A DNA stretch of 64,000 nucleotides from Vicinamibacterales bacterium (lineage in GTDB: Bacteria > Acidobacteriota > Vicinamibacteria > Vicinamibacterales > UBA8438): assembly GCA_937766455.1 (NCBI GenBank), contig CALLXD010000039.1, forward strand, positions 1-64,000, written 5' to 3'. Every line of letters starts with the position of its first letter. Position 1 is the first letter of the stretch. This document shows positions 9,534-19,915 of the stretch, in pieces. The position numbers and the translations under genes were made by a program. The notes beneath the pieces were generated by a model that saw only the letters and a list, made by a program, of their open reading frames with translations, made no database searches and was not told the DNA's origin.

Positions 9534-9977
9534 ATGTCGCAAGTTCAGTGGAATCCATTTCGTGAGCTTTCCGCCTTTCGTGCCCCGGGTAGCTGGGCCC
9601 TCGGATCTGGACCCGGCTTCGCGGAGAGTAGCCGCTCTGAGTCCAGTTGGGCGCCAGCGGTTGATGTCTACGAGACCGACGACCGAGCGCTGGTCGTGAG
9701 CGCAGAGTTGCCAGGAGTTGAAGCGAAGGACGTGAATGTAACTCTGGAGGATGGGGTGTTGACGATTGCCGGCGAGCGCCAGTTCGAGGGAGCCGGTGAC
9801 AACGGTCGCGTCTACCGGACCGAACGCGCCTACGGCAACTTCCGTCGATCGTTCAGCGTGCCTCGAACGGTCAACGGCGAGGCAATCAAGGCCGAGCACA
9901 AGGATGGCACCCTGCGCGTGACTCTGCCGCAGAAAGAGGAGGCGAAGCCGCAGCGCATCGCCATCACAGCAGGGTAA
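9534..9977 (+). CDS. Hsp20/alpha-crystallin small heat shock protein
   Basis: WAPAVDVYETDDRALVVSAELPGVEAKDVNVTLEDGVLTIAGER ... GNFRRSFSVPRTVNGEAIKAEHKDGTLRVTLPQKEEAKP; SD AGGAGG at 9523-9528. Confidence 0.95.
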   Translation: MSQVQWNPFRELSAFRAPGSWALGSGPGFAESSRSESSWAPAVDVYETDDRALVVSAELPGVEAKDVNVTLEDGVLTIAGERQFEGAGDNGRVYRTERAYGNFRRSFSVPRTVNGEAIKAEHKDGTLRVTLPQKEEAKPQRIAITAG

Positions 9978-9980
9978 TCA

Positions 9981-10310
9981 ATGGAACGGCTGCGCGTGAC
10001 CGCCAGTGGCGGTCGCGCGCAGCTTCGACACGTACTTGCGAGATGGGAGGCGACTATGGGTCCACCGTCGAGTATCTGGCCTGGTCACCATCTGGGCGCT
10101 ATCGACGCGAGGGCGATCGTTCGCGTCGAGGATCCGCATGGAGGCCTGACCATCTACGCGCATGGCCGCCCGACGCACTATCTTCTGGACGGCGAATGGT
10201 ACGCCGCGGCGCCGAGACGGGGGCCCGACTCCGACGCGCTGACCACGCAGCGAGAGAGACACGTGGAGAACTACCCGGACCGTGCGGGCAGGCCTGAATC
10301 GCCTGCGTAA
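9981..10310 (+). CDS. Hypothetical protein
   Basis: ORF only; no recognised family. Confidence 0.3.
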   Translation: MERLRVTASGGRAQLRHVLARWEATMGPPSSIWPGHHLGAIDARAIVRVEDPHGGLTIYAHGRPTHYLLDGEWYAAAPRRGPDSDALTTQRERHVENYPDRAGRPESPA

Positions 10311-10370
10311 CCCTCGCGTTGACGATGGGCCGGTCGACGCAGAGCTCCTTTTCGGATATTCTCATCTGTT

Positions 10371-10691
10371 ATGACCGACGATTCAGACGTTGCCCTCGAC
10401 GGCGACACCGATTCCGACTCCCCAGTGCTTCCCGTGGCGATGCCGCGGACACCGGTGGAGCCAGCGCCACGCATCACCAATCGCTTCTTGTTCGTCGATG
10501 TCGCTGCGCAGCGGGCCAAGCAGCTTCGCCGTGGCGCGTTGCCGCGGCTCGCGCAGCTACGGCCGGATCCGAATACCGGCGAGCGTCCCCCGGTGACGAT
10601 GCGGTTGGAGCGGATTGCGATGGAAGAGGTTGAGGGTGGCTTGATTGAGTACGACGTGCCGCCGCAGAAAGCGCCGGAGACCGAACAGTGA
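10371..10691 (+). CDS. rpoZ: DNA-directed RNA polymerase omega subunit
   Basis: ITNRFLFVDVAAQRAKQLRRGALPRL ... MRLERIAMEEVEGGLIEYDVP resembles acidobacterial RpoZ. Confidence 0.75.
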   Translation: MTDDSDVALDGDTDSDSPVLPVAMPRTPVEPAPRITNRFLFVDVAAQRAKQLRRGALPRLAQLRPDPNTGERPPVTMRLERIAMEEVEGGLIEYDVPPQKAPETEQ

Positions 10692-10960
10692 CACCGGTCG
10701 AGATTCAGTCGCTGGTGTTTGGTCTCGTCCAGGCGCTGGTCACATCCTCTGCCTTTCTGGTCACCGTCTTTGTTGGGTTCTGCGTCCTTGCGGGGTTCAC
10801 GAAGCACCGTGCGATCGGGAAGTCGAGTCTGGTCGTTCGTAGTCTCGAGGATCGCGTCGGCCCCGGCGCACGTTTCCTCGCCCCCGCCGCACCCCGCGGT
10901 CCGGCCGACCAGCTCAAGACCCCGGAACTTTTGGAACACGCCGGTCGTCAAGCCCCATAA
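10688..10960 (+). CDS. Small membrane protein of unknown function
   Basis: 4-nt overlap with the rpoZ stop; one hydrophobic segment LVTSSAFLVTVFVGFCVLAGF. Confidence 0.45.
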   Translation: MTPVEIQSLVFGLVQALVTSSAFLVTVFVGFCVLAGFTKHRAIGKSSLVVRSLEDRVGPGARFLAPAAPRGPADQLKTPELLEHAGRQAP

Positions 10961-11043
10961 CGGCGCACGGATGTCGCGCTCTGCTGTCCTGCCGCCGGCA
11001 CGGGGGGGCGTGTCATCCCGGCGGCGAGATGAGGCAATGAACG

Positions 11044-11397
11044 ATGGGTGAACTGCTCGCGTTGCTCGCGCTGGGCGCTGTCGCGGGGTTCTGTGTGTTG
11101 GCGTTCAGCGTCGCGCTGCTTTCGCTGAAGTTCCTGTTCGGGCTGTTGCTGCTGCCGGTTCGCCTGCTGGCCTGGCTCGTCGTGCTTCCGCTCGTCCTGC
11201 TCAAATCGGTGCTCGGCCTGCTCGCCGGTGTGGTGCTCCTGCCGCTGCTGGTGATCGCGGGGCTGGGCGGGATGTTTGTCCTCTTCGCGTTGCCGCTGGT
11301 ACCGGTGGTGTTGATTGGGGTGGCGGTGTGGGCGGTCATCGGGCTTAGCCGTCGCGCCCCTGGCACTCGCTCGCCCGCCGCCTTGCCCGGGGCCTGA
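11044..11397 (+). CDS. Small multi-spanning membrane protein of unknown function
   Basis: Very Leu/Val-rich transmembrane sequence. Confidence 0.5.
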   Translation: MGELLALLALGAVAGFCVLAFSVALLSLKFLFGLLLLPVRLLAWLVVLPLVLLKSVLGLLAGVVLLPLLVIAGLGGMFVLFALPLVPVVLIGVAVWAVIGLSRRAPGTRSPAALPGA

Positions 11398-11405
11398 TCG
11401 CCAGA

Positions 11406-12887
11406 TCAGACGGTCGTGTGTACCGGCGGGCGGTCTCTCCACCACGCGGCATCTCGTTCGTAGCTGGCTCCCAACCGAAGCAAGTTCGCTTCGTCGAACG
11501 CCCGGCCCACCAACTGGAGTCCGACCGGCAGTCCGGATGCGTCGTGACCACCGGGCACGCTCAGCGCCGGCAGCCCCGTGAGATTCGCACTTGCCGTAAA
11601 GACATCCCCGGCATACATCTGCAGCGGGTCTTCGGAGCGCTCGCCCAGGGCGAACGCCGCCGTCGGCGTCGTAGGCATGGCGACGGCATCGACACGCTCG
11701 AACGCCGCGTCGTAGTCCCGCCGAATCAGTGTGCGCACCTGCTGCGCCTTTACGTAGTAGGCGTCGTAGTACCCAGCGCTCAATGCGTAGGTGCCCAGCA
11801 TGATGCGCCGCTTGACTTCATCGCCGAAGCCACCACTGCGGGTGCGGTTGTACATCTCCCCGAGGTCGGACCGGTCGCCGTTCGCAGGTGCACGGTATCC
11901 GAAGCGGACGCCGTCATAGCGGGACAGGTTCGAGCTGGCCTCCGCGGGCGCCACGACGTAGTACGTCGGCACTGCGTAGACCGAGTGCGGGAGCAGAATA
12001 TCCACGATCGTCGCGCCCTGGCTACGTAGCACGTCGAGCGCCGCGTCGAAGGCCGCCCTCACGCCGGCGTCCACCCCGTGTTCGAGTAGGTGCCAGGGCA
12101 CGCCGATTGTCGGGTGCGCGACTGGCTCCGCCAGACGCGCCCCGAACGCCGGTACGGCCTCGGCGGACGAGGTCGCGTCAGCCGCATCGTGTCCGGCGAT
12201 CACTGTCAACAGCACGGCCGCATCCGATACAGTCAGGGCGAATGGTCCGATCTGATCGAGCGATGACGCAAATGCCAACAGACCGTATCGGGACACGCGT
12301 CCGTATGTTGGTTTCAGTCCGACGATGCCACAAAAGGCGGCAGGCTGTCTGATCGAACCGCCCGTGTCTGAGCCCAGCGCGATTGGCGCGAGACGGGCGG
12401 CCACGGCGGCGGCCGAGCCTCCGCTCGACCCTCCCGGCACCCTGGTCAGATCCCACGGATTGTGAGTCGGTTCGCACGCGGAATGTTCCGTGGTGGAGCC
12501 CATCGCGAACTCGTCGCAGTTGGTCTTCCCAACAATGACCGCCCCGGCCGCTCGCAGCCGCTCGACCACGGTTGCGTCGTAGGGCGGGACGAACCCCGCC
12601 AAGATACGAGAGGACGCCGTCGTCGGCATGCCCTGCGTGCAGATGTTGTCCTTGATCGCGATCGGCACCCCGGCCAGCGGCAGGACTGGGTCCCGCCCAC
12701 GACCGTCGGCATCGATCTCCGCAGCGTCTTGAAGGGCCCGTTCGCCGGCTACGTGGGTGAACGCGTGGATCGGGCCGTCCTGGGTTGCGATCCGCTCGAG
12801 ATACGCCGTGCAGATGTCTACCGCGGTCGCGCCGTCGGACATGGCCGCTCGGATATCGGCGGTGGTTTGCAGATCGGACGAGGGCAT
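11406..12887 (-). CDS. gatA: Asp-tRNA(Asn)/Glu-tRNA(Gln) amidotransferase subunit A
   Basis: Amidase signature: [72 protein letters not shown]. Confidence 0.95.
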   Translation of the reverse strand: MPSSDLQTTADIRAAMSDGATAVDICTAYLERIATQDGPIHAFTHVAGERALQDAAEIDADGRGRDPVLPLAGVPIAIKDNICTQGMPTTASSRILAGFVPPYDATVVERLRAAGAVIVGKTNCDEFAMGSTTEHSACEPTHNPWDLTRVPGGSSGGSAAAVAARLAPIALGSDTGGSIRQPAAFCGIVGLKPTYGRVSRYGLLAFASSLDQIGPFALTVSDAAVLLTVIAGHDAADATSSAEAVPAFGARLAEPVAHPTIGVPWHLLEHGVDAGVRAAFDAALDVLRSQGATIVDILLPHSVYAVPTYYVVAPAEASSNLSRYDGVRFGYRAPANGDRSDLGEMYNRTRSGGFGDEVKRRIMLGTYALSAGYYDAYYVKAQQVRTLIRRDYDAAFERVDAVAMPTTPTAAFALGERSEDPLQMYAGDVFTASANLTGLPALSVPGGHDASGLPVGLQLVGRAFDEANLLRLGASYERDAAWWRDRPPVHTTV

Positions 12888-13183
12888 TATCCGAGAACCT
12901 TCGGCACGCGGAACAGTCCATTGGCGCTCGGGTCGGGCGCGTCGGCCAACGCGGCCGTTTGCGACATCGACGGCCGGGGGTGGTCCTCGCGCATGACCGG
13001 GACCGACGTCACCGGATTCGTGGTGGCCGGGACGCCGGTGGTGTCGACTTGCTGGAGCTGATCGAAGTAGGCGAGGATGTCGCCAAGCTCCTGCGTCAGG
13101 CGCTGTGTCTCAGGTACGGTCAGCTCAAGATGCGCCAACGCGGCGATCCGCTCGACCTCGGCCGGTGTCAATCTTGTAGGCAC
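12887..13183 (-). CDS. gatC: Asp-tRNA(Asn)/Glu-tRNA(Gln) amidotransferase subunit C
   Basis: [59 protein letters not shown] start proposed. Confidence 0.9.
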   Translation of the reverse strand: MPTRLTPAEVERIAALAHLELTVPETQRLTQELGDILAYFDQLQQVDTTGVPATTNPVTSVPVMREDHPRPSMSQTAALADAPDPSANGLFRVPKVLG

Positions 13184-13310
13184 GGCTAGATCGTAGTTTC
13201 GGCTCACCTTCGTCCGCAACCCCCACTCTGTCCCTCGGCGGACAGCGGCGGTGGATTCGAGGGGCTGGGCTCCGTCATGATAGAGAGATGACCTCCGCCG
13301 AGACCGCATC

Positions 13311-14207
13311 ATGAGCGGCACGTCCGGTGCGGCTCCGTCTCAGTCGCTGTTCGGCCGTCCCCTGGCCGAGGTGGCGGCGGCGCTGCCTGATCGTGAGCCA
13401 GTCGCCTGCCCGTTGTGTCGTCAACCACCCGTGGCAATGGCGACCGACTTTCAGGGGTTGCACCTGGCGCGCTGCCCCCGCTGTCGATTGCAGTTTCACA
13501 GCCCGCGGCCGGTGCTCGAGCAGTTGGCCACCGCGGTCTACGGTGCGCACTACCACCGTCCAGACGAGGCAACGGCCGACGCCCGGCATCAGCGCCACTA
13601 TGAGCACCAGCTCCTACGTCTGTCGGAATATCTCGATTCAAGCCGGCGCCGGGTGCTGGACGTCGGGTGCGGCGCAGGGGCATTCATGCGCTTCGCCGAG
13701 GGAGCCGGTTGGCACGTGGAGGGAACCGACATGGTCGTGACCGACGCGGCCCGGACCACCGGTGGGCGGATATGGGCGGGTGAACTCCCGACGATCGACT
13801 TCGGCGGCGCGCAATTCGACGTGGTCCGCTTCAACCACGTACTGGAGCACACCCGAGATCCCGTGCTCGAGCTGCGGTGCGCCAACGCCCTGGTCGCACC
13901 GGGCGGCGTGCTGCTCGTCGGTGTTCCCAATCTCGCTGGATTGAGTCCCTGGCTCAAGAGCTGCCAGAGTCGGTTGGGTCTGAAGACCAAACGATGGCGT
14001 CACTATGCGGCGCTGCACCACCTGTGGTTCTTTACGCCGGCGACACTGTGCCGTGTTGCCGAGGCGGCCGGCTTCGAGGTCGTTCGCTGGGAGACACCCG
14101 TCATGGGCCGGTCTGGCCGGTCTGAGTGGCTGACCGGTCTGTTTCGGGCGGTGCTTGAGTCGGGGAGAGCGGGCAGCCTCCTGGATCTCTATGCGCGACG
14201 TTGCTGA
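13311..14207 (+). CDS. Class I SAM-dependent methyltransferase with N-terminal zinc ribbon
   Basis: ACPLCRQPPVAMATDFQGLHLARCPRCRLQFHSPRP; RRVLDVGCGAGAFMRFAEGAGWHVEGTD; VVRFNHVLEHTRDPVLELR. Confidence 0.85.
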   Translation: MSGTSGAAPSQSLFGRPLAEVAAALPDREPVACPLCRQPPVAMATDFQGLHLARCPRCRLQFHSPRPVLEQLATAVYGAHYHRPDEATADARHQRHYEHQLLRLSEYLDSSRRRVLDVGCGAGAFMRFAEGAGWHVEGTDMVVTDAARTTGGRIWAGELPTIDFGGAQFDVVRFNHVLEHTRDPVLELRCANALVAPGGVLLVGVPNLAGLSPWLKSCQSRLGLKTKRWRHYAALHHLWFFTPATLCRVAEAAGFEVVRWETPVMGRSGRSEWLTGLFRAVLESGRAGSLLDLYARRC

Positions 14208-14311
14208 CGGCTGTAGGCGCCCTGCCCTGCAGTCGGACCGTCTTCCGGCCGAAAACACTGGTATCAGACCTATTGGGCGCGAGTCGCGGTCGTGCGTCTT
14301 GGAGGGTGAAC

Positions 14312-14539
14312 GTGGTTGAGAACGAAGAACATGACGAGTCGGCCCGCGCCGAGGCGGAATATACGCTGGAGTATCCCGCGCGTTGCCCGCACTGCAAGGC
14401 GGAACTGGAGACACTGCGGGTGGCGCGGCTGCTGCGGACGAGAGTTAATTTCACCTCGACGTTGCCTCGTCGAGGACATGTGATCTCCTGTGCTGAATGC
14501 GCGACCATCATTGCGGCCGAATTGGTGGGCTTCGCCTGA
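14312..14539 (+). CDS. Small zinc-ribbon-like protein
   Basis: RCPHCKAEL...ISCAECATI; GTG start with GGAGG 6 nt upstream proposed; 3' end lies inside the tandem repeat. Confidence 0.5.
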   Translation: MVENEEHDESARAEAEYTLEYPARCPHCKAELETLRVARLLRTRVNFTSTLPRRGHVISCAECATIIAAELVGFA

Positions 14540-14624
14540 ACACCGCATTTTCGCCGAATTGGTGGGCTTCGCCTGACACACCGCATTTTGGCCGAACTGG
14601 GGGGCTTCGCCGACGCACCGCGCC
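14516..14624. repeat. Three tandem copies of a 37-38 bp unit (gccgaattggtgggcttcgcctgaacaccgcatttt)
   Basis: Copy starts at 14516, 14553, 14591; copies 1 and 2 nearly identical, copy 3 diverged. Confidence 0.9.
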
Positions 14625-14646
14625 GGCAGGCCCGCGCTGCCGTTGC

Positions 14647-15540
14647 CTAGTGGGCGCCTGGCCCTCGGTAGGATTTTTCTCCCGCTTCAATGCGGACCTC
14701 AAGACGATTCTCCGGCGGTGGTAACGGGCAGGTCGTGTGCGGATTGAATGCACACGGTGGGTTGTAGGCTCGGTTGAAATCGAGCGTCGTCCAGCCCTCC
14801 GCATCAGGGGCGTCCGCATACAGGAACCGCGCCGCGGAGTACGTGTCTGCTCCGCTGGTCCCGTCCCGCATGATGAACCACAGCCGCTGGCCCGAGTTGA
14901 CGGGCAGCATCTGGGTCTCCCGTCCCTTGATGGTCAACGTGACGTAGCCGGTGCTCGTGTAGGTTTCGATGTCGCCCAAGATGTTCATGGTCTTGACTGT
15001 CATCGGCTCAGCGTGGGGCGTGAACTTGGCGCGCATCCGGTAGGTGTCGTCCACGGGGAACCAGTCGAGACCGGTGAAGTTCTTCCGAATCTCGGCGTCG
15101 GTATCCCGCACCCGAATGGCCAGCCGCTCGCCGCTCAGGTGCACCCAGAGCGAGACAGGGCCCAGCGCCACGATCATCTGGTTCTCGGCGGGGTAGAGTT
15201 GCGCCGCCTCCACCGCCTCGCCATCGACCGTGAGCCGGGCGTTGGCCGGGGCCTGCACAGTCACGCGCCCGTCACGCAACTCGAAGACCCCCGCCACTGA
15301 CGGGACGTGGGGCACGACGAAGTCATTCCGCTGACTGGATCCAAAGCTGGTCTGGCCTTCGCGCAGGAAAAACAGCGATGAGACGGTGAGCCAGCCGTCG
15401 TCTGCCTTCAGGTCCGCTTCGCGTTCGGTCCGCCACGCCGCGATCTCCGCTTCGTAGTCGTTCACCGCTCGCACCAGTGTGGTGACGCCGAGGCTGGCAA
15501 CGAGGGCCAAGGCCGCGAGCCGGCGAATATGCATGAGCAT
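14647..15540 (-). CDS. DUF1684 family exported protein
   Basis: DGWLTVSSLFFLREGQTSFGSSQRNDFVVP ... TLDFNRAYNPPCAFNPHTTCPLPPPENRLEVRIEAGEKSY. Confidence 0.85.
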   Translation of the reverse strand: MLMHIRRLAALALVASLGVTTLVRAVNDYEAEIAAWRTEREADLKADDGWLTVSSLFFLREGQTSFGSSQRNDFVVPHVPSVAGVFELRDGRVTVQAPANARLTVDGEAVEAAQLYPAENQMIVALGPVSLWVHLSGERLAIRVRDTDAEIRKNFTGLDWFPVDDTYRMRAKFTPHAEPMTVKTMNILGDIETYTSTGYVTLTIKGRETQMLPVNSGQRLWFIMRDGTSGADTYSAARFLYADAPDAEGWTTLDFNRAYNPPCAFNPHTTCPLPPPENRLEVRIEAGEKSYRGPGAH

Positions 15541-15705
15541 GGCCGTATCGAACCACAGTCGGGGGCGGTGGTCAACGGTGGGGCCGCGCCGGAGGTTATG
15601 CCAGAATCATCACGCCGCCGTGGCGCTGAGGTCGCGGTGCTGGACGCGAGGGGTAGGCTCTCTGCAGCCCGGATCACGGTCCGCGCCGCCCGAGAGGACG
15701 ACAGA

Positions 15706-16014
15706 ATGAACGACGAGCGCCCGCTATTTCAGCATCCTCCGTGGATGGTGGGCATCATGCTGATCCTCGGCGTGATGTCGCTCCTCATTGGGCTCACGAT
15801 CGACCCCTTCTGGCTCGTCATGGGGAGTCCGGCCATCCTGACGCTGGTGGTGTTCATCGGGGTCCGGGTGGCGTTGTCCATACGCCTGCGCCGACAGTCG
15901 ATGGGCCCCGGGCAAGGTGCTGGCGAGCCCCGTGAGGACGCGCATCCGGAGTGGGTCCGCCAGGATGAACAGGGCCCCCCGGAACCCGGCTCCACTCACG
16001 ACCCGGATCGTTAG
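15706..16014 (+). CDS. Small two-TM membrane protein of unknown function
   Basis: MNDERPLFQHPPWMVGIMLILGVMSLLIGLTIDPFWLVMGSPAILTLVVFIG. Confidence 0.55.
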   Translation: MNDERPLFQHPPWMVGIMLILGVMSLLIGLTIDPFWLVMGSPAILTLVVFIGVRVALSIRLRRQSMGPGQGAGEPREDAHPEWVRQDEQGPPEPGSTHDPDR

Positions 16015-16154
16015 GGCGCGCCTCGCCGACTCGCGGATGTCCGGCATCCCGGCCGGTCGGGCAGAGGGCCGCCGCGGAGCGCTGCGTCCGACTCGGCCAG
16101 ACGGCCGCTTGGGGGACAGCGTCCGACACGCTGGTTTCGGCGAGCCAACGGCGA

Positions 16155-17045
16155 TCAGGGCGTCGGTCCGTTCATCAGCTCCCGGATCATCCTGAGGTTT
16201 TCAAGGTCCATCGGGTCTGGCTCGATCGCGGCGGTGGCGCGCGAACCTTCCTTCGGGGTCTCCAGGACCATCGGTAGCATGTGCATGCGCGGGTCTGTCA
16301 GTAGACGCCGGAAGGCGCCGAGCCCGACGTGGCCGCTGCCGATATGCGCATGACGGTCGACGCGGCTGCCGAGTGGGGTCTTCGAGTCGTTCAGATGGAT
16401 TGCCTGGACGCGGTCCAGCCCGACGTGCTGATCGAGCTGCGCCATGGTGTCGGCGTAGCTGCTGTCTGAGCCGAGGTCGTATCCCGCCGCCACCAGGTGA
16501 CAGGTGTCGAGACAGAGCCCGATCGGCTGTATGGCACGTGTCTCGGCGGTGTCGATGATGGCGCCCAATTGTTGAAATGTGTGTCCCAGGTTTGTGCCTT
16601 GACCGGCGGTGTGTTCGAGCAAGAGCCTGGTTCTCTGGTCCGTTCGATCGCTCAACACCGCGACGATGCCTTCGGCGATTCGCGCCAAGCCTTCGGCCTC
16701 CGACGTGGTCGTGTAAGAGCCTGGGTGCAGCACGACGCCGAGTAGTCCCAACGCTTCCGCTCGGTCCAGTTCTTCGCCGAGAGCTGCGCGAGACCGCGTT
16801 TGCAATGCCTCCTGCGAGCTACCGAGGTTGATCAGGTAGCTGGCGTGGGCCAGGACCGGCCGCACGTTCAGTTCGACGCACGCCTGGCGGAACGCCGCGA
16901 TTTCCGCGTCCGGGAGAGGCCGAGCCCGCCACTGCCCGGACGATTTGGTAAAGATCTGCAGCGTGTCGCAGCCAGCGGCCCGCGCACGTTCGACCGCTTT
17001 GGGAAGGCCGCCGGCGATCGACATGTGAGCTCCGAGTCTGGGCAC
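16155..17045 (-). CDS. nfo: Deoxyribonuclease IV (AP endonuclease family 2)
   Basis: LGAHMSIAGGLPKAVERARAAGCDTLQIFTKSSGQW; LLLEHTAGQGTNLG; GLCLDTCHLVAAGYDL; IHLNDSKTPLGSRVDRHAHIGSGHVG. Confidence 0.93.
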   Translation of the reverse strand: MPRLGAHMSIAGGLPKAVERARAAGCDTLQIFTKSSGQWRARPLPDAEIAAFRQACVELNVRPVLAHASYLINLGSSQEALQTRSRAALGEELDRAEALGLLGVVLHPGSYTTTSEAEGLARIAEGIVAVLSDRTDQRTRLLLEHTAGQGTNLGHTFQQLGAIIDTAETRAIQPIGLCLDTCHLVAAGYDLGSDSSYADTMAQLDQHVGLDRVQAIHLNDSKTPLGSRVDRHAHIGSGHVGLGAFRRLLTDPRMHMLPMVLETPKEGSRATAAIEPDPMDLENLRMIRELMNGPTP

Positions 17046-17229
17046 GGGCTGATCGTGAAGCAAACCGAACGGTCCGGCAAGGGGGTCTGGCCGGCGCCGA
17101 CCGGATGGCGCAGACCCGCCACGCCAGCCCGCTTGCACCAGGGTTGAACGGTGGGGGACAATCAAGATTTACCTACAAGCGAACAGACTCCCAGCCGTCA
17201 TCCAGTCGGCATGATCACGGAAATCGTAC

Positions 17230-19915
17230 ATGAGCACTGAGAACAGTTTTGGCACCCGCACGTCCCTGTCGGTTGGCGGCACCGCCGTCGCATTGCACAG
17301 CCTGGAGACGCTGGAGCGCGCCGGATTTCCTGCCGTGGCCCGTCTGCCCTACTCACTGAAGATCCTGTTGGAGAACCTGCTTCGCCGGGAGGATGGCCGG
17401 AGCGTGACCGCCGAGGACATTCAGGCGCTGGCCTCCTGGGACCCAAGGGCTGGCAAGACGCAGGAAATCGCGTTCATGCCCGCACGGGTGCTGCTGCAGG
17501 ATTTCACCGGCGTCCCTGCCGTTGTGGACCTGGCCGCCATGCGCGACGGCGTGGTCAGACTGGGTGGCAGTCCGGACCAGATTAACCCTTTGCAGCCGGC
17601 GGAGCTTGTCATCGATCACTCCGTGCAGGTGGATCACTTTCGCGAGGCCAATGCGTTCGACCTGAACGCGCAGTTGGAGTTCTCGCGGAACAAAGAGCGG
17701 TACGCGTTTCTGAAGTGGGGGCAGCAGGCGTTCGACAACTTCCGGGTCGTGCCACCCGACACCGGCATCGTGCACCAGGTGAACCTCGAGTACCTGGCCC
17801 GCGTCGTGTGCCTCGACGGTACCGGCGAAGGCGCGATGGCGTACCCAGACACGTTGGTCGGGACCGATTCCCACACCACGATGGTCAACGGGCTTGGCGT
17901 GGTGGGCTGGGGTGTTGGTGGTATCGAGGCTGAGGCCGCCATGCTCGGCCAGCCGATTTCGATGCTTATCCCGGAGGTCGTCGGGTTTAAATTGAGCGGT
18001 CGACTGCAGCAAGGTACCACGGCCACTGACCTGGTGCTGACGATCACCGAGCGACTCCGCCAGCACGGCGTTGTTGGCAAGTTCGTCGAGTTCTTCGGGC
18101 CGGGGTTGGCATCGCTCTCGCTGGCAGACCGCGCGACGCTAGGGAACATGTCGCCGGAGTATGGCTCCACCGTCGCCATCTGTCCGATTGACCAGATGAC
18201 GCTCGACTACTTGACGTTGACCGGTCGTGACGCGCGGCAGGTGGCGCTCGTCGACGCCTATGCCAAGGCGCAGGGTCTGTTCGGGACGGCAGGGCAGGAG
18301 CCGGTCTATGCCACCGTTGTGGAGTTTGATCTGGCGTCGGTCGTGCCCAGTATCGCGGGCCCCAAGCGTCCGCAGGACCGTGTGTCGCTGGATGAGGCGA
18401 AGACCGCGTTTGACGGCGCGTTGGATGGTCTGCTGGGCGGGCGTCCGAGGCCGGTCGGCTCTACCAACGGAAACGGGGCCGGTCTGGACCACGGCGCCGT
18501 GGTGATCGCGGCAATCACCAGCTGCACGAACACCTCGAACCCGAGCGTGATGATCGCCGCCGGGCTGCTGGCTCAGAAGGCCGTGGCGCGTGGATTGACG
18601 CCGAAACCCTGGGTCAAGACGACGTTGGCGCCCGGTTCGCTGGTGGTGACGGAGTATCTCGAGGCGGCCGGTTTGATGGCGCCGCTCGCCGACCTCGGTT
18701 TCAAGCTGGTCGGCTACGGGTGCACGACCTGCATCGGGAACAGCGGCCCGCTGCCGGACGATGTGTCGGCTGAGGTGCGGGCGCGAGACCTGGTTGTCAC
18801 GTCGGTGCTAAGCGGGAACCGGAACTTCGAGGGGCGCGTGCAACCGCAGGTACGCGCCAACTACCTGGCGTCGCCGCCACTCGTGGTGGCCTATGCGCTG
18901 GCTGGGCGGATGACGATGGACCTGACGACGGAGCCCCTTGGTCAGGACCGCGACGGCATGGATGTTTTTCTCCGCGACGTGTGGCCGTCAGCCGAAGAGG
19001 TGCAGACCACGATGGCCGCGGCGGTACGGACCGAACAGTTCATATCGAAGTATGCCGGCGTCTTCGACGGTGATGAGCGGTGGCGCGGGCTGGCTGCGCC
19101 GACCGGGCAACGGTTCGAGTGGGATGACGCGTCGACCTACGTACGGAATCCACCGTTCTTTGAGGACCTGACGCCAGAACCGGTAGCGCCGGCCGATGTC
19201 GCGGGGGCGCGCGTGCTAGCCACGCTCGGCGACAGCGTGACGACGGACCACATCTCGCCGGCGGGCACGATTCCAGCGGATGGCCCGGCCGGTACGTATC
19301 TGGTGTCGTGCGGTGTCGACCCGAAGGACTTCAATTCGTTCGGGAGTCGGAGGGGTAACCACGAAGTGATGATGCGTGGCACGTTCGCGAACATCCGGCT
19401 TCGGAATCAGCTCGCGCCAGGAACTGAAGGGCGGCTGGACCAGGTATCAACCAGATGACGAGGAGATGAGCATCTACGATGCCGCCATGCGCTACAAGGC
19501 GGCTGGGGTCCCGTTGGTCATTCTGGCTGGCACGGAATACGGATCCGGATCCTCCCGTGATTGGGCGGCTAAGGGCACCATGCTGCTCGGCGTCCGTGCG
19601 GTGATCGCGGCGAGCTTCGAGCGTATCCACAGAAGTAACCTGGTGTTCATGGGGGTGCTGCCGCTGGAGTTCACCGACGGTGAGAGCGCTGAATCGCTTC
19701 ACCTCACCGGTCGTGAGACATTCGACATCACGGGGGTGTCTGATGGCTTGGTGCCACGCGGGAACGCGTCAGTGCGAGCCGTCGCCCCGGATGGCACCGT
19801 GACGGAATTCACCGCCAAGGTGCGCATCGATACCCCGGACGAAATCACCTACTACCGACACGGCGGCATCCTGCCTTATGTGTTGAGGGAGCTCGTGCGG
19901 GACGTGAGTCGATAG
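17230..19915 (+). CDS. acnA: Aconitate hydratase A, interrupted by an apparent 1-nt frameshift at about 19429-19431
   Basis: ORFs 17230-19458 and 19376-19915 (+1 frame) together give one aconitase: ...[71 protein letters not shown]... Confidence 0.92.

Noticed and set aside
14516-14624. Repeat considered as a CRISPR-like array
   Set aside because: Copies are directly contiguous with no spacers and only three units, so it is a tandem duplication.
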